A DNA stretch of 64,000 nucleotides, from assembly GCA_027924645.1 (NCBI GenBank), contig BSBN01000242.1, positions 5,952,001 to 6,016,000 on the forward strand, given 5' to 3'. The notes under the pieces are model-generated. The model saw nothing but the letters and a program-made list of their open reading frames with translations. It was not told the origin of the DNA and ran no database searches. The translations under genes and the position numbers were made by a program. Of the stretch, positions 23,831 to 34,753 are shown in pieces (within the stretch, counting starts at the first letter, position 1; every line of letters starts with the position of its first letter). This DNA comes from Cunninghamia lanceolata (taxonomy: Eukaryota; Streptophyta; Pinopsida; Cupressales; Cupressaceae).

Positions 23831-26800
23831 ATGTCGACTTACAAGAAGGAAAGCCTGAGATTTGATGGAACAAATTACTCCCTTTGGAGGGTACGCATGC
23901 AGTGTCATCTGCAATGTATGGGTGATGCCTTTTGGTTGATAACTAAGGATGAATATAAGATTCTGAAGAATGGGCCTTCAACTCTAGACGAACTCAGGTA
24001 AGCTGAATATAATATTTGAGCTAAAGAAGCATTGTTGAATGCCCTGACATACAGAAATGACAAATGTCTTAGAATTAGAAACTACTCATGAAATCTAGAA
24101 AAAGTTGGAAACTCTGTATGAAGGTTATAAATATGTCAAATGTACCAAGCTATAGAGCTTGAAGGGTAAATACGAAAGGTTGATGATGAGTGAAGATGAA
24201 AACATTACTTCCTACATGTAGAAGGTGAATGAACTTGTGACCGGTATCAGGAGTGCTGGTGATATTGGAAGAATTAGAGATTGTTGCCAAAGTGCTTAGA
24301 TCCTTACCTGAGGCATACAAGCATAAAGTTGCTTCCATTGAAGAGATCAAGACTGTGACAACTATTACAAGGGATCAGTTGGTTGGTAAGCTTTCAACAT
24401 TTGAAATGAGTAAGTTTGGTGATTCTCTTCCTAAGTCTGAATCTGCATTTAAGGCCAGTGTACATGGAAAACAAAAATATGATCTGGGTGAAAGCTCTTT
24501 AGGAAGATCAAACAGATTTGAGAAGGCAAGGAAGGATCTTGAAGATGATGAAAGTGAGGCTACAGAACTTGAAGCCCTTATTTCCAAAAGATTGCTAAGA
24601 GGATTTGATAAGTATGAAGGAAAGTTGCCTTTCAAATGTTTTTCTTGTAATAAGATTGGTCATTTTGCCTCAAGGTGTCCGAAGAGGGTTTCAAAGCCAA
24701 ACCCTAACAGATCAAGGGCTCAAAATAAATGTTACTATGTCCAAGAAGCTGAAGAAGGTGTCACTAATGATGAATCTGATATGGGAAGTAACTTAGGAAA
24801 TGAATGGGTGTTCATTGCCATCAAAGAAGATCTAGTGTCTACTAAATCTACTAGCTGTGTGAATGTGGAAAGTTCCTTGGCTTCTCAGATTGAAGAAAAG
24901 GATGAATGGGTGATTGACAGTGGATGTTCTCATCATATGATTGGTGATAAAAGTAAGTTCATAAGTTTGGAAAGATATGAAGGTGGAATCGTGAAGTTTG
25001 GAGACAATTCAGTTGGTAGAATTCGTGGCAGAGGATCCATCTCTTCTGATGGTAAGAATAACACTAATGATGTTTTGTATGTAGAAGGATTGAAGCATAA
25101 TCTTCTCAGTGTTGGACAGTTGGTTGACAAAGGGTATCATCTCCGATTCAAGGATGGAAAATGCAAAATATTAGCAAGCTCTGAAACTGTGATTGCATCA
25201 GGTACACAAACTAAAGGTAACATCTTTCATTTAAGTGGTACTAGCAAAAGTTGTTTGATTTCTCAGATTGATCAGAGTTGGTTATGGCATAGGAGAATGT
25301 GTCATGTGAACTTTGATAATATTGTCAAGATAAGTTCTACTCAAGTTGTGAGAGATCTTCCAAAACTTGTGAAATCTGTTGATCGCATGTGTAGAGAATG
25401 TCAATTGGGTAAACAAAACAAAACTTCATTCAAGAGTAAAGAACAATTTTCAAGTGGACTATTGGAACTTGTGCATACTAATCTATGTGGTCCTGCTAGA
25501 ATTAGAAGTGTGCAAGGAGACAAATATTTTATGTTGCTGATTGATGATTACTCCTAGATGATGTGGGTAACTTTCTTGCAAGAAAAATCAGAAGCTCTTG
25601 ACAAATTCAAGGTGTTCAAGGTTATTGTGGAGAATGAGATTGGTGTGAAGATAAAGTGTCTAAGATCCAACAAAGGTGGAGAGTTTACCTCCGGTGAGTT
25701 TGATACATTCTATGAAAAGCATGAATAAAAAGATAGTTATCAGCTCCTAGGACTCCTCAACAAAATGGAGTTGTGAAAAAAAGAACCGGACCATTCAAGA
25801 AGCTCCTAGGACCATGATGATGGAAGAAAATGTTCCACAAGTCTATTGGAGAGAAGTTGTGAGTATTGTTGTCTACACTCTTAACTAGGTACAGATCAAA
25901 GGCAATTCTGGTAAGACACCTTATGAACTATGGTTTGGTCATCCTCCTACTATGAAATATTTTAGAGTTTTTGATAGTAAATGCTATATCAAAAGAGATG
26001 AGGATCTAGGCAAGTTTGATGCAAGAAGTGATGAAGGAATATTTCTAGGTTAGTCTACTCAAAGCAAGGCATACCGGTGCTTCAATAAGAGATTGAAAAA
26101 GATTGTTGAAAGTGCTAATGTCAAGGTTGATGAAAGCAAAGAAAGACCTTCTAGGCCTTGTGGATATGATTCATATGATCAAGATGAAAGTCAAAGTCAA
26201 TGAAAGCAAGTTCAAACCCAGATTCAGATCTAGATTGATCCAAAAAATCTAGTGACTCAAGAAGTTAGTGCAGATGTGGAGGAACAAACTCAAGAATCAG
26301 GAGTTCAAGAAACTCCCAAAACCCCCAGGTATGTAAGGTTGAATCATTCTGAAGATCAAATCATAAGAGACAAGAATAAAGGTGTTCAAACTAGAACAAG
26401 AATTGTTGAAGATCAAGTAGAGTATTGTTTGATTCCAAAGATTGAACCAAAAATAGTGAATGAAGCTTGTAATGATGAAAATTGGGTAAAAGCAATGGAA
26501 GAAGAATTAATGCAAATTGAAAAGAATCATACTTGGGATCTTGTTTCTAGACCTGAAAACAAAAATGTAATTGGAACCAAATGGGTCTTCCAGAATAAAC
26601 TAAATGAAGATGGTAAAGTTGTGAGAAATAAAGCAAGATTGGTATGCAAAGGATATTCTCAAGTAGAGGGAATTCATTTTGAAGAAACATTTGCTTTGGT
26701 GGAAAGAATTGAAGTGGTTAGATTATTTCTTGCATTTTCTACTTTCAAAGATTTCAAAGTTTACCAAATGGATGTCAAGTCAGCATTCCTGAATGGAGAG

Positions 26801-27981
26801 TTAGAGGAAGAAGTCTACATTGAGCAACCAGAAGGATTCCAGTTGTCTGATCAAGGAGATATGGTCTGCAGATTGAGGAAAGCTTTGTATGGACTCAAAC
26901 AAGCCCCAAGAGCCTAGTATGCAAGATTAGATAAGTATCTACTCAAAGCTAGGATTTAGCAAAGGCACAATTGACAGTAATCTTTATTTCAAGATTGATC
27001 ATGAGCACATCTTAATTGTTGAGGTATTTGTTGATGATATCATTTTTGGTGGAAATGGAAGCATGTGTAATAAATTTTCTGATCAGATGCAAAGTGAATT
27101 TGAGATGTCCATATTTGGTGAAATGAATCTCTTCTTAGGTTTACAAATCACTCAGTCAGATAAAGGTATCTTCATATCTCAGTCTAAGTATGTGAGAGAA
27201 TTGTTGAAATTTTTTGGAATGGAGGACTCAAAACCAGTAATTACTCCTATGGTAACTAAATGCAAGTTGAGTAAAGATGATGATTCACCTAAGGCAGATC
27301 AGAAAAGGTATAGATCAATTATTAGAGGACTGCTTTATTTGACTCAGACCAAACTTGACATTATGAATGCAGTTGGACTTGTTGCTAGATTTCAAGCTGA
27401 TCCTAGAGAATCCCATGTTGTAGCAGTCAAAAGAATTTTTCAGATATCTAAAGGGAACATCTGATTATGGCTTATGGTATCCAAAGGATAATGAATTCAC
27501 TCTTCATGCATATATAGATGCTGATTGGGAAGGAGATGTGGATGACATGAAAAGTACTAGTGGTGGTGCATTCTTCTTGGGAAGGAGATTGGTTTCTTGG
27601 TTGAGCAAAAAGTAGGAGGCAATATCTCTGTCTACTACAGAGGCAGAGTATATAGCGGTAGCAAGCAATTGTACTCAAGTCTTGTGGATGAAGAAAATGT
27701 TGAAGGATATCATAATTGTGTTTGAAGAGCCTATTTCAATCTTCTGTGGTAATTCAAGTGCAATAAACATCTCAAAGAATCCAGTGTTGCATTCAAAGAC
27801 AAAGCACATATCCATTAAGTTTCACTTCTTGAGAGAGAAGGCAAGTGAGAATGAAGTCAAATTGGAGTTTGTTTCTTCAAAGGATCAGATTGCAGATATA
27901 TTCACCAAGCCTCTTCCTAAGGATACTTTTGAGTATCTCAGAGGGAAGCTAGGGGTTATTACCCCTCCTGTTCAGAACTAA
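23831..27981 (+). pseudogene. gag-pol: Copia gag-pol: gag, protease, integrase, RT, RNase H
   Basis: This was a single polyprotein. Gag starts with MSTYKKESLRFDGTNYSLW; stops and a frameshift follow at 24001-24253. Then come a zinc knuckle (CFSCNKIGHFASRCP near 24640), protease (VIDSGCSHHM near 24910), the pre-integrase HHCC region (HRRMCHVNF, CRECQLG) and integrase core (LIDDYS, a TAG at 25555). Integrase is broken by small shifts to 26220. RT spans 26470-27060, with KARLVCKGY, QMDVKSAFLNGE, a TAG for Trp at 26915, and FVDDIIFGG near 27025. RNase H ends with STTEAEYIA (near 27640) and DIFTKPL (near 27900). The first ATG is taken at 23831 because it starts the family-typical gag. At least four frame changes make it non-functional. 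Confidence 0.9.
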
Positions 27982-28314
27982 AATATGCTTGTGTGCATCA
28001 GTCCGGTGGAATTCACAGTCATATCTTGTGATCTGGATTGATGTTAAGGAGATACTACTTAGGGGGAGTAGTCAGTATGCAAATTTTGGAGATCAGTCTA
28101 AAACAAAAAGGGGGAGAAAAGATTGCAAATATGTGCCCTTTGCCATTGATGTTAAAGGGGGAGAAAAGTCATGTGAAAAACTAGTTGCTAATGAAAAGAG
28201 GAGTAGCGAAGAAAGTGGTTACAGAAGTGATAAGAGAAAGGGGAGAAATCCTTGTCTTGATGGTTGAATCAATTTTTCACATCATATGTTGCCATCAATG
28301 GTAAAGGGGGAGAT
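27982..28314 (+). other. Post-pol spacer with repeated polypurine tracts
   Basis: Runs like AAAGGGGGAGA occur at about 28061, 28106, 28154, 28237 and 28303. The last, AAAGGGGGAGAT at 28303-28314, directly precedes the 3' LTR and is the priming tract. The third shares the upstream words GCCATTGATG with it. Confidence 0.85.
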
Positions 28315-29671
28315 TGTTACAAATATGTGCCTATGATGTGTTGTCATTGATGTCAACATATCCCTTTGTCAGAAACAGAGGAAACAATGCAGATCAGTGA
28401 AGTAGATTGATTTGCATCTCCAAAAAAATGAAGATCAAAGAACACGGACCATATAGCTGTGTAGAGGATTGTCTAAAGTAGCTCCAGTTAAGATTTGAGA
28501 GGTCTGCATGAATATTTGAAGAAGCTATGGCCATCTGAGTAGAACTGGGTTTTGCAGTGTTCAGAAGAGACAGAGTGATGGGAAATTGGTCCAGATTTCT
28601 CCACAATAAAAACTTATGATTTGCGGATCTAGAGACATGTTTGGGAAGTTAGTGTGTATCCTCAACTCAAGTGGTTCATGGTTTGGAGGTCCGCAAGCAA
28701 TCTTTCTAGTGTGACAGTCATGGAAGACAGTGTTCTTGAGGTACCAGAGGAAGATGCGAGTGATTCTAATGATTTGGAGTAGTGTGGATGTTATTGTTGA
28801 ATTTAATTAGCTTGTGGAGGTCTCTGGATCATGTGCCTGCTATGTTGGAGGTCTACATTGAAGATTGAACTGGTTGTTGAAGATTTTTTCCTTGGTGTTG
28901 TTGTTCTTCCCAGTCTTGGCCAACCAGATGATTCAAACGTATTGCGGATGTTCTAATAGCAATTCTCTGGAGCATAGCGTGTTGATCGAAGAAGATTCAA
29001 GTCCTAGATATGTTTGGCTGATAGTACAGTGATTCGCATTGAGTCAAGCTGACCTTGATGTTCATTCCAAGGTTGATGAAGCATATAAATACTTGTGGAT
29101 GTGTTATGGAAAGTTGTCCTTGTGCGAAAATGATAAAATCATAAGAAAGGTACAGAGGTAGAGTAGGAAAAAGGAGAAGCAGAAGAATAAGAGCAGTAGA
29201 GGATGAAGAGTTAACAAAAAAGTGTTTGGGGCAGAGTAGAATTTTTGTGAGCTACCAATGGGACTGAACCAGGCATGAAGAAGATGATTTTTCTCAGTTC
29301 ATTCTTTCTGTATTAAACATAAAATCTTGTAGGCAGTGAGCCTCTTGTAGGCAGTGAGCCTCTTTGAGCAGTGAGCTCTGGGTAGTGCGCCCGAAGGCAA
29401 GTGCCTTCCCATTTCTTTAAGTACTTTTAACAAGGTAAGAATCTTGTGGGTTAACCCCCATTGTGGTTTTCCCTTAACTGGGTTTCCACATTAAAAATCT
29501 TGGTGTCAAGTGTGTTAATTATGTTTCTGCTCATGTGTTGTTGATTCGTGCTTTAATTTTTACATCATTAATCTATTTGTAAGTTGTGAAAGAAGATTAA
29601 AAGTAGAAAAGGTTAAAATTGTGTGACAACTGATTCACCCCCCCTCTCAGTTGTCTGACCTAATTCCAACA
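28315..29671 (+). repeat. 3' LTR of the copia element
   Basis: Begins TGTTACAAATATGTGCC and ends CCAACA. It is followed by TGTAG, the right target duplication. Confidence 0.94.
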
Positions 29672-29879
29672 TGTAGGTGATATGGAATGTCATGATGGAT
29701 AGGACTTATTAGATGGTAGAACTAACCACTATACATGGTGCCTGAGCCAGGTTTTCACCATGGTACTTATCCAAGGCGTCACCAAAGTGATTTTCACCAT
29801 TGGATAGCTTCATTGCACTCATGTTTTTCTTGATTTTTTGATTTTTTGATTTTCCTAATTTTTTGTATTTATGATTTGG

Positions 29880-32800
29880 GATACTTGATGGGTTATGCAT
29901 AGAACCTTTTTAGGTGCATGATGTTCATAGATTCATCTAGAGGCTTCCCCTTAGGTGTTGCAAGATGGTAAGCTCCTGATCCATAGCTAGCTATGATAAC
30001 ATATGGTCCCAACCAATTAGGCTTGAACTTTCCTTTCTTGTGGCATTCTTGTAGGTTTCTCTGATTTTCCATGAGGACAAGGTCGCCTAACTCAAACTTG
30101 CGGTTCGTGATATTTTTGTTGTAGCTTCTGCATAGGCGGTTCTGTTAGGCTTGAAGGTGATTAATAACATCTAGGCATTTCTCATCTAGGATTTTTATCT
30201 CATTTAGTCCTGCAACTTAGTACTCCTCCTCAGTGATTATGTTTTGCAATGAAATCTTGAGAGAAGGGAGCTCGACCTTAATAGGCAAAATGACTTCAAA
30301 ACCAAACACTAATGAGTATGGTGTGGCTCCTGTGAGTGTGCAAATGCTTGTGCGATAAGTCCATAGGGCGGGGTTGAGTTGAAGGTGCCAGTCATGGATG
30401 ACTTCATTAACCATCTTTTTTAGAATGTGTAAGATGGTCTTGTTAGAAGATTTAGCTTGACCATTACCTTAGGGGTAATATGGTGTGGAAAAATGATGTT
30501 GGATGTGGAATTTCTCGCATAGGGTGCAGACTTTCTAGTTCTTAAATGGTTTCCCGTTATCTATGATAATGGGGAAAGGAATGTTGTAATTTCATATTAT
30601 GTAGTGGAGGATGAATTTTTCTTTTTGGATGCAAGTGGTGTAGGTGAGCAGAATGGCTTCTACCCACTTGGTGAAATATTCGGTAGTGGTAATGATGAAT
30701 TTGTGTCCATTGGATGAGGGTGGATAAATTTTGCCTACGACGTCGAGTCCCCACTGTGAAAAGGACCAAGGGGTTGTTATCAGTTGTAGTTCCTATGAGG
30801 GTGCATGGATAAGATCACCGTGTTGTTGACATGGTAAACATTTCTTCACAAAGCGGTAGGCATCTCGTTCCATGGTTGGCCTTATTATGAGAATCTTCTT
30901 TGCTAGAGTAGATCCACTAGAGCGTGCCCCACAAATACCTTCATGTACCTCTTGCAAGGCCACTTCAGCTTCCCTAGAATTGAGACATCACAAAAGAGTA
31001 CCATCAAGACTTTTCGGTATAAGGTATGTCCTATGATGGTGAAGGGGGAGGCTCGACAGATGAACGTTTTTTGTTGTGCAGATGTTAGGTTGGGTGGGAT
31101 TATGCTATCATGGAGATACATGTAGGTTTCTTGGTACCAAGGAGATAGGGGACCAACAATGTCACATACTAACTCAGATTGTGGTACGTCATAGGCTTGC
31201 ATTAGTAGTTCTTCAATTAGGAACTCACATTTTTTGCTATCCTTTTTCATGTCAACCAGGGATCCTATAGTAGCCATAGCATATGCTACTTTGTTGTTCA
31301 ACATTAGAATTTGTTCAAAATGGATAAATGGAAATAGTCCTTGAAATCATCAGCCATTCTTTTGTAAGGCAGGAGCTTGTCGTCTTTTGTTTTATATTCA
31401 TTATTGACCTGTCTAATGACTAGCTAGGAGTCTCCATAAACTGTAATCTTTTCAATCTTCCACTGGATGGCCATGCGAAGTCCTGTAATAAGGGCCTCAT
31501 ATTTTGCTACATTGTTTGTGTATGGAAATGTTATTTTTTAGGACTTTGGATTATAGTCTCCTTGAGGGGTAACAAACAAAATGCCTGCTCCCAAGCCACA
31601 ATGTGTGTAGGATCTATCAAAATACATTTTCCATGTATCTGTTGTTGGTGCTACTGTCAATATTGACTCATCTGGGAATTCTGAAAGCAATGGTTGTTCT
31701 GTTGGGATAGGTGCATCGGCCAATTGATTGCAAATCTCTTGTCCTTTGATAGATTTTCTTTCTATGTACTCAATGTTGAACTCACCTAAGATCATAACCG
31801 ACTTAGCCATCCATACTGTGAGCGCTGCTCTAGTTAGTAAATATTTGAGTGGATCAATCTTGGCAATGAACTTTGTCTTATGGTTGAACATGTAGTATCT
31901 TAGCTTTTGAGAAGTGAAGACAATGGCAAGGCATGCTCATTCAATAGAAGTTTAATTCAGCTCATAGGTCACCAAGGTGCTACTGATATATTATATAGCT
32001 CTCTCTTTTCCGTGTTCATCATGTTGTTCTAGCAAGGCCCCTATCACTATTTCTATTGTTGAGATGTATAGAAGAAGGGGTTCTCCTTGCTTTGGTGGAA
32101 TAAGGATAGGTGAAGATATTCCTTTAGCTGTTCAAAGGCATTCTGACACTTTTCATCCCATGTGAATGTTGTATTTTTTTAGAGAAGATGTTGAAATGGT
32201 TGACACTTATCTGCAAGTTGTGCTATGAAGCGGTGAATAGACTAAAGTTTCCCTTGAAGGCTACGAAGTTGTTTGAGTGTTTTAGGTAGAGGCATCTCCA
32301 CTATAGCCTTAACCTTGGTGGGATCAACTTCTATTCCTCTTTTTGACACAATGTATCCTAGGAGTTTTCTAGAGGTGACCCCGAAGACACATTTCTTGGG
32401 ATTTAGTCGCACTTTGTATTGCTCTAATCTATCAAATATTTTAGCCAACACATTCAAGTGATCTTCTCTAGTCTTTGATTTTCCTAGTAAATCATCTGCA
32501 TAATCTTCCATTATGCTATGGAAAAGGTCATGGAAGATAACTGTCATGGCTCTCTGATAGGTAGCTCCCACATTTTTCAATCCAAAGGGCATCACAACCT
32601 AGCAGTAGGTTCCCCATGGACATATAAAAGAGGTCTTGTGTTGATTTTCCTCAACTATCCTGATTTGGTTGTAACCGGAGAATCCGTCCATTAAGGACAA
32701 CATCTCATGTCCTGCGGTAAGATCTGCGATGATATCTATGTTGGGTAGTAGAAAATCATCCTTAGGGCATGCTTTATTAAGATCTCAAAAATTTGTCCAA

Positions 32801-33530
32801 CAATAGATGCCCCCAATTACTTTTGCTATAGGTATGATGTTTGATATCCATTCAGGATAGTCTATAGGGCAAATGAATCCCACATCTAAAAGTTTCTTGA
32901 GTTTTTCTTTAACAAGAAGTGCCACTTGTGGGTTCATTTTCCTTAGCTTCTGTTTTACCAGTTTTCCATTAGGATGTACAACAAGATGATGGACAAGTAG
33001 AGCAAGATCCAATCTTGGCATATTGGCATATGTCCATACAAAATTATGAATCCTTTTTTTGAAGAAAGCTAAGAAAGCCTCTTGTTCTATTGCTACGAGG
33101 GATTCTGCTCGAAATGTGATCTTGGGTGCCTCTTCTGTTCCAAGATTCATCTCATGCAATGCTTCTAATAGGATTGGTGACCTTTCTTGATAGAGCTCGG
33201 GTACTTAGGGGAGGCCCATACTCTCATCCCCTAGCACCTCGTGGAGGTTTTCACTAGGGGATACATCCTTTATTTTGACTTTTTATTCATCCTAAAGTGC
33301 CAGAAGGTGGTTTCCACTAGGGAATGTTATTTTCATTTTCATATTTTTGTGAATAAGAGTTTGGATTGTCTCCCCAAAGTATGTAGATGTGTTTAGTTCC
33401 ATGATATAGTTGGCCTTGTGGTCACCAAGGGGAAAGTGATCTCTAACCCCCATCATTTCAACTATTGCTTCATCATTTTGTGTGACATCGTATGAGACTT
33501 CCCCGGTATCAAAACATATTTCCTCTTTTC
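29880..33530 (-). pseudogene. pol: Tat pol: RT, RNase H, archaeal-like RNase H, integrase
   Basis: Read leftwards. A linker before RT (about 33159-32785) contains VHPNGKLVKQKLRKM and EKLKKLLDVGFI. RT continues through PWGTYC and MPFGLKNVGATYQRAM to the catalytic box YADDLL near 32500, where YVDD is usual. A degraded first RNase H follows to about 31900. Then comes a second RNase H of archaeal type (YFDRSYTHCGLGAGILF near 31610 with Arg for the usual Gly, then NNVAKYEAL), diagnostic for Tat. Integrase has a zinc region near 30950, WGLDVVGKI near 30750, and a C-terminal GPYVI segment near 29990. Many stops and frame changes break it. Protease is missing; see the deletion near 33540. Confidence 0.88.
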
Positions 33531-33591
33531 GGTATCATATGAAGCTTCTAGGAAAGAGTCTCATTAAATATGTGTCATCGTATGAGACTTC
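33486..33591 (-). repeat. 16-bp direct repeats at a gag-pol deletion
   Basis: CATCGTATGAGACTTC occurs at 33486-33501 and 33576-33591. Between them the reading passes from mid-gag (EVSYDDTYLMRLF) to the pre-RT linker. The rest of gag, the zinc knuckle and the protease are absent. Confidence 0.7.
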
Positions 33592-34753
33592 TAGGAAAGC
33601 AATGTAAAACTCCCTAAGGTGTTCCCTAGGGTCCCCTTTCCCTTTGTATTTGTCAAATTTTGGTGTTTCAGAATTCTTAGGAAAGGGTGGCATGCATATG
33701 GTTCTATCAAATGGGTATGGGAAAATATCCTTGAAAGAATATTTCTTTCATTTGTATCCATATTGCATGTCATCAACCTTTTGAATCAAGTTTTACACAA
33801 TGCTAGATAAATTTTGGGTAGGTGGTTGTCGTATGTGTGATTGTTGTTGATGGATTAGTTGTTGGAGGAAATTAGGAATTTGTTGATGTTGGGTGGTTTG
33901 ATTTTGATTTTAATGGGCGAGGTATTGTTGATAGGTGAGGAATTGTTGTAGAACATGTGGTGGAATTTGTTGGTTTTGATTGGGATTTTGTTGTGAGGTT
34001 TGGGTGGAAGATGTAATAGGTAGTTGGGAAATTGGACGTTGTACGTATGTAAAGTTGGATGAAGGGTTGTTGCATGGATTGTTGTTCAGAATGTTGAATG
34101 TATTGTAAGGTGTTTGGGAGAATAATTGTGTCATGAAGGCTATGGTGGGTGTCAAATTGAGGCACACTTGTGGAAGCACTTGTGTGCATGGTGTTGTTAG
34201 GAATGTTAAGGGTGATTTTTGGCGTGGATGTAGTGATAGTAGATATTGATATGGTCCTGGGATTGGGTGTGATTGACGTGTTAGTAGGAATTATGGATGT
34301 GGTGACATTTGAAGTTTGGGATGTGTCAGGGATTTTATGGGATGAGGATGGTTGTGATGAGGTAGTGACATTGGGTATACTAGCACCATTTTTTATGAGG
34401 AATTCAAGATATTTTGTGGGATCTGATTTTAGGAATCTATCTAATATGTCTATCGAATCAGCATCTTGCATGAAGTCTAAAACATCTGGATCCACATTAT
34501 TGATGTTAGATGATGGTCCTAGTGGTTGGTTTGCGAAAGGATTTAACATAGCATTTGCATCAAGGGATGATTGTGGTTGATTTGTGGGAATATTGTTTTG
34601 ATCGGTTTGAGGCATCCCAATGCCAAAATTAACTCTAAAAGGTTCCATGTCCTTGTTTTTCTTGTCTTGAGACCTTGTTAAGGGCATACAATAGATTGGG
34701 TCTGAATTTGGTTGGATTGTTGAAAGGTGGATTAAGGTTGAGACCTTAGACAA
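33592..34753 (-). pseudogene. gag: Tat gag, N-terminal two thirds, truncated
   Basis: Translation begins at 34753 or, more typically for Tat elements, at the in-frame MPLTRSQDKK at 34687. The first part is rich in Asn, Gln, Pro, Ser and Thr, as in many Tat gags. A frame change near 34180 leads to a Gln/Asn/Pro-rich frame and a third segment (33600-33776) reads MPPFPKNSE, then PKFDKYKGKGDPREHL, a clear retrotransposon gag motif. The ORF then meets a deletion, so nucleocapsid is lacking. Gag forms the cytoplasmic particle in intact elements. Confidence 0.82.

Larger units (their letters stand above)
22412..29671 (+). mobile_element. Ty1/copia element, complete but decayed
   Basis: LTRs of 1363 and 1357 bp, both with TG and CA ends, flank 4.5 kb containing a primer site, gag-pol in copia order (integrase before RT) and a polypurine tract. 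TGTAG is duplicated at both sides. LTRs differ clearly more than those of the gag-only element, so it is older. Motifs such as LCGP, YFMLLIDDYS and KSEALDKFK are closest, from memory, to Tork/Angela-type elements; the lineage is tentative. Confidence 0.93.

Noticed and set aside
34170..34580. Plus-strand 136-codon frame
   Set aside because: It is antisense to the Tat gag frame, which has recognisable gag context.
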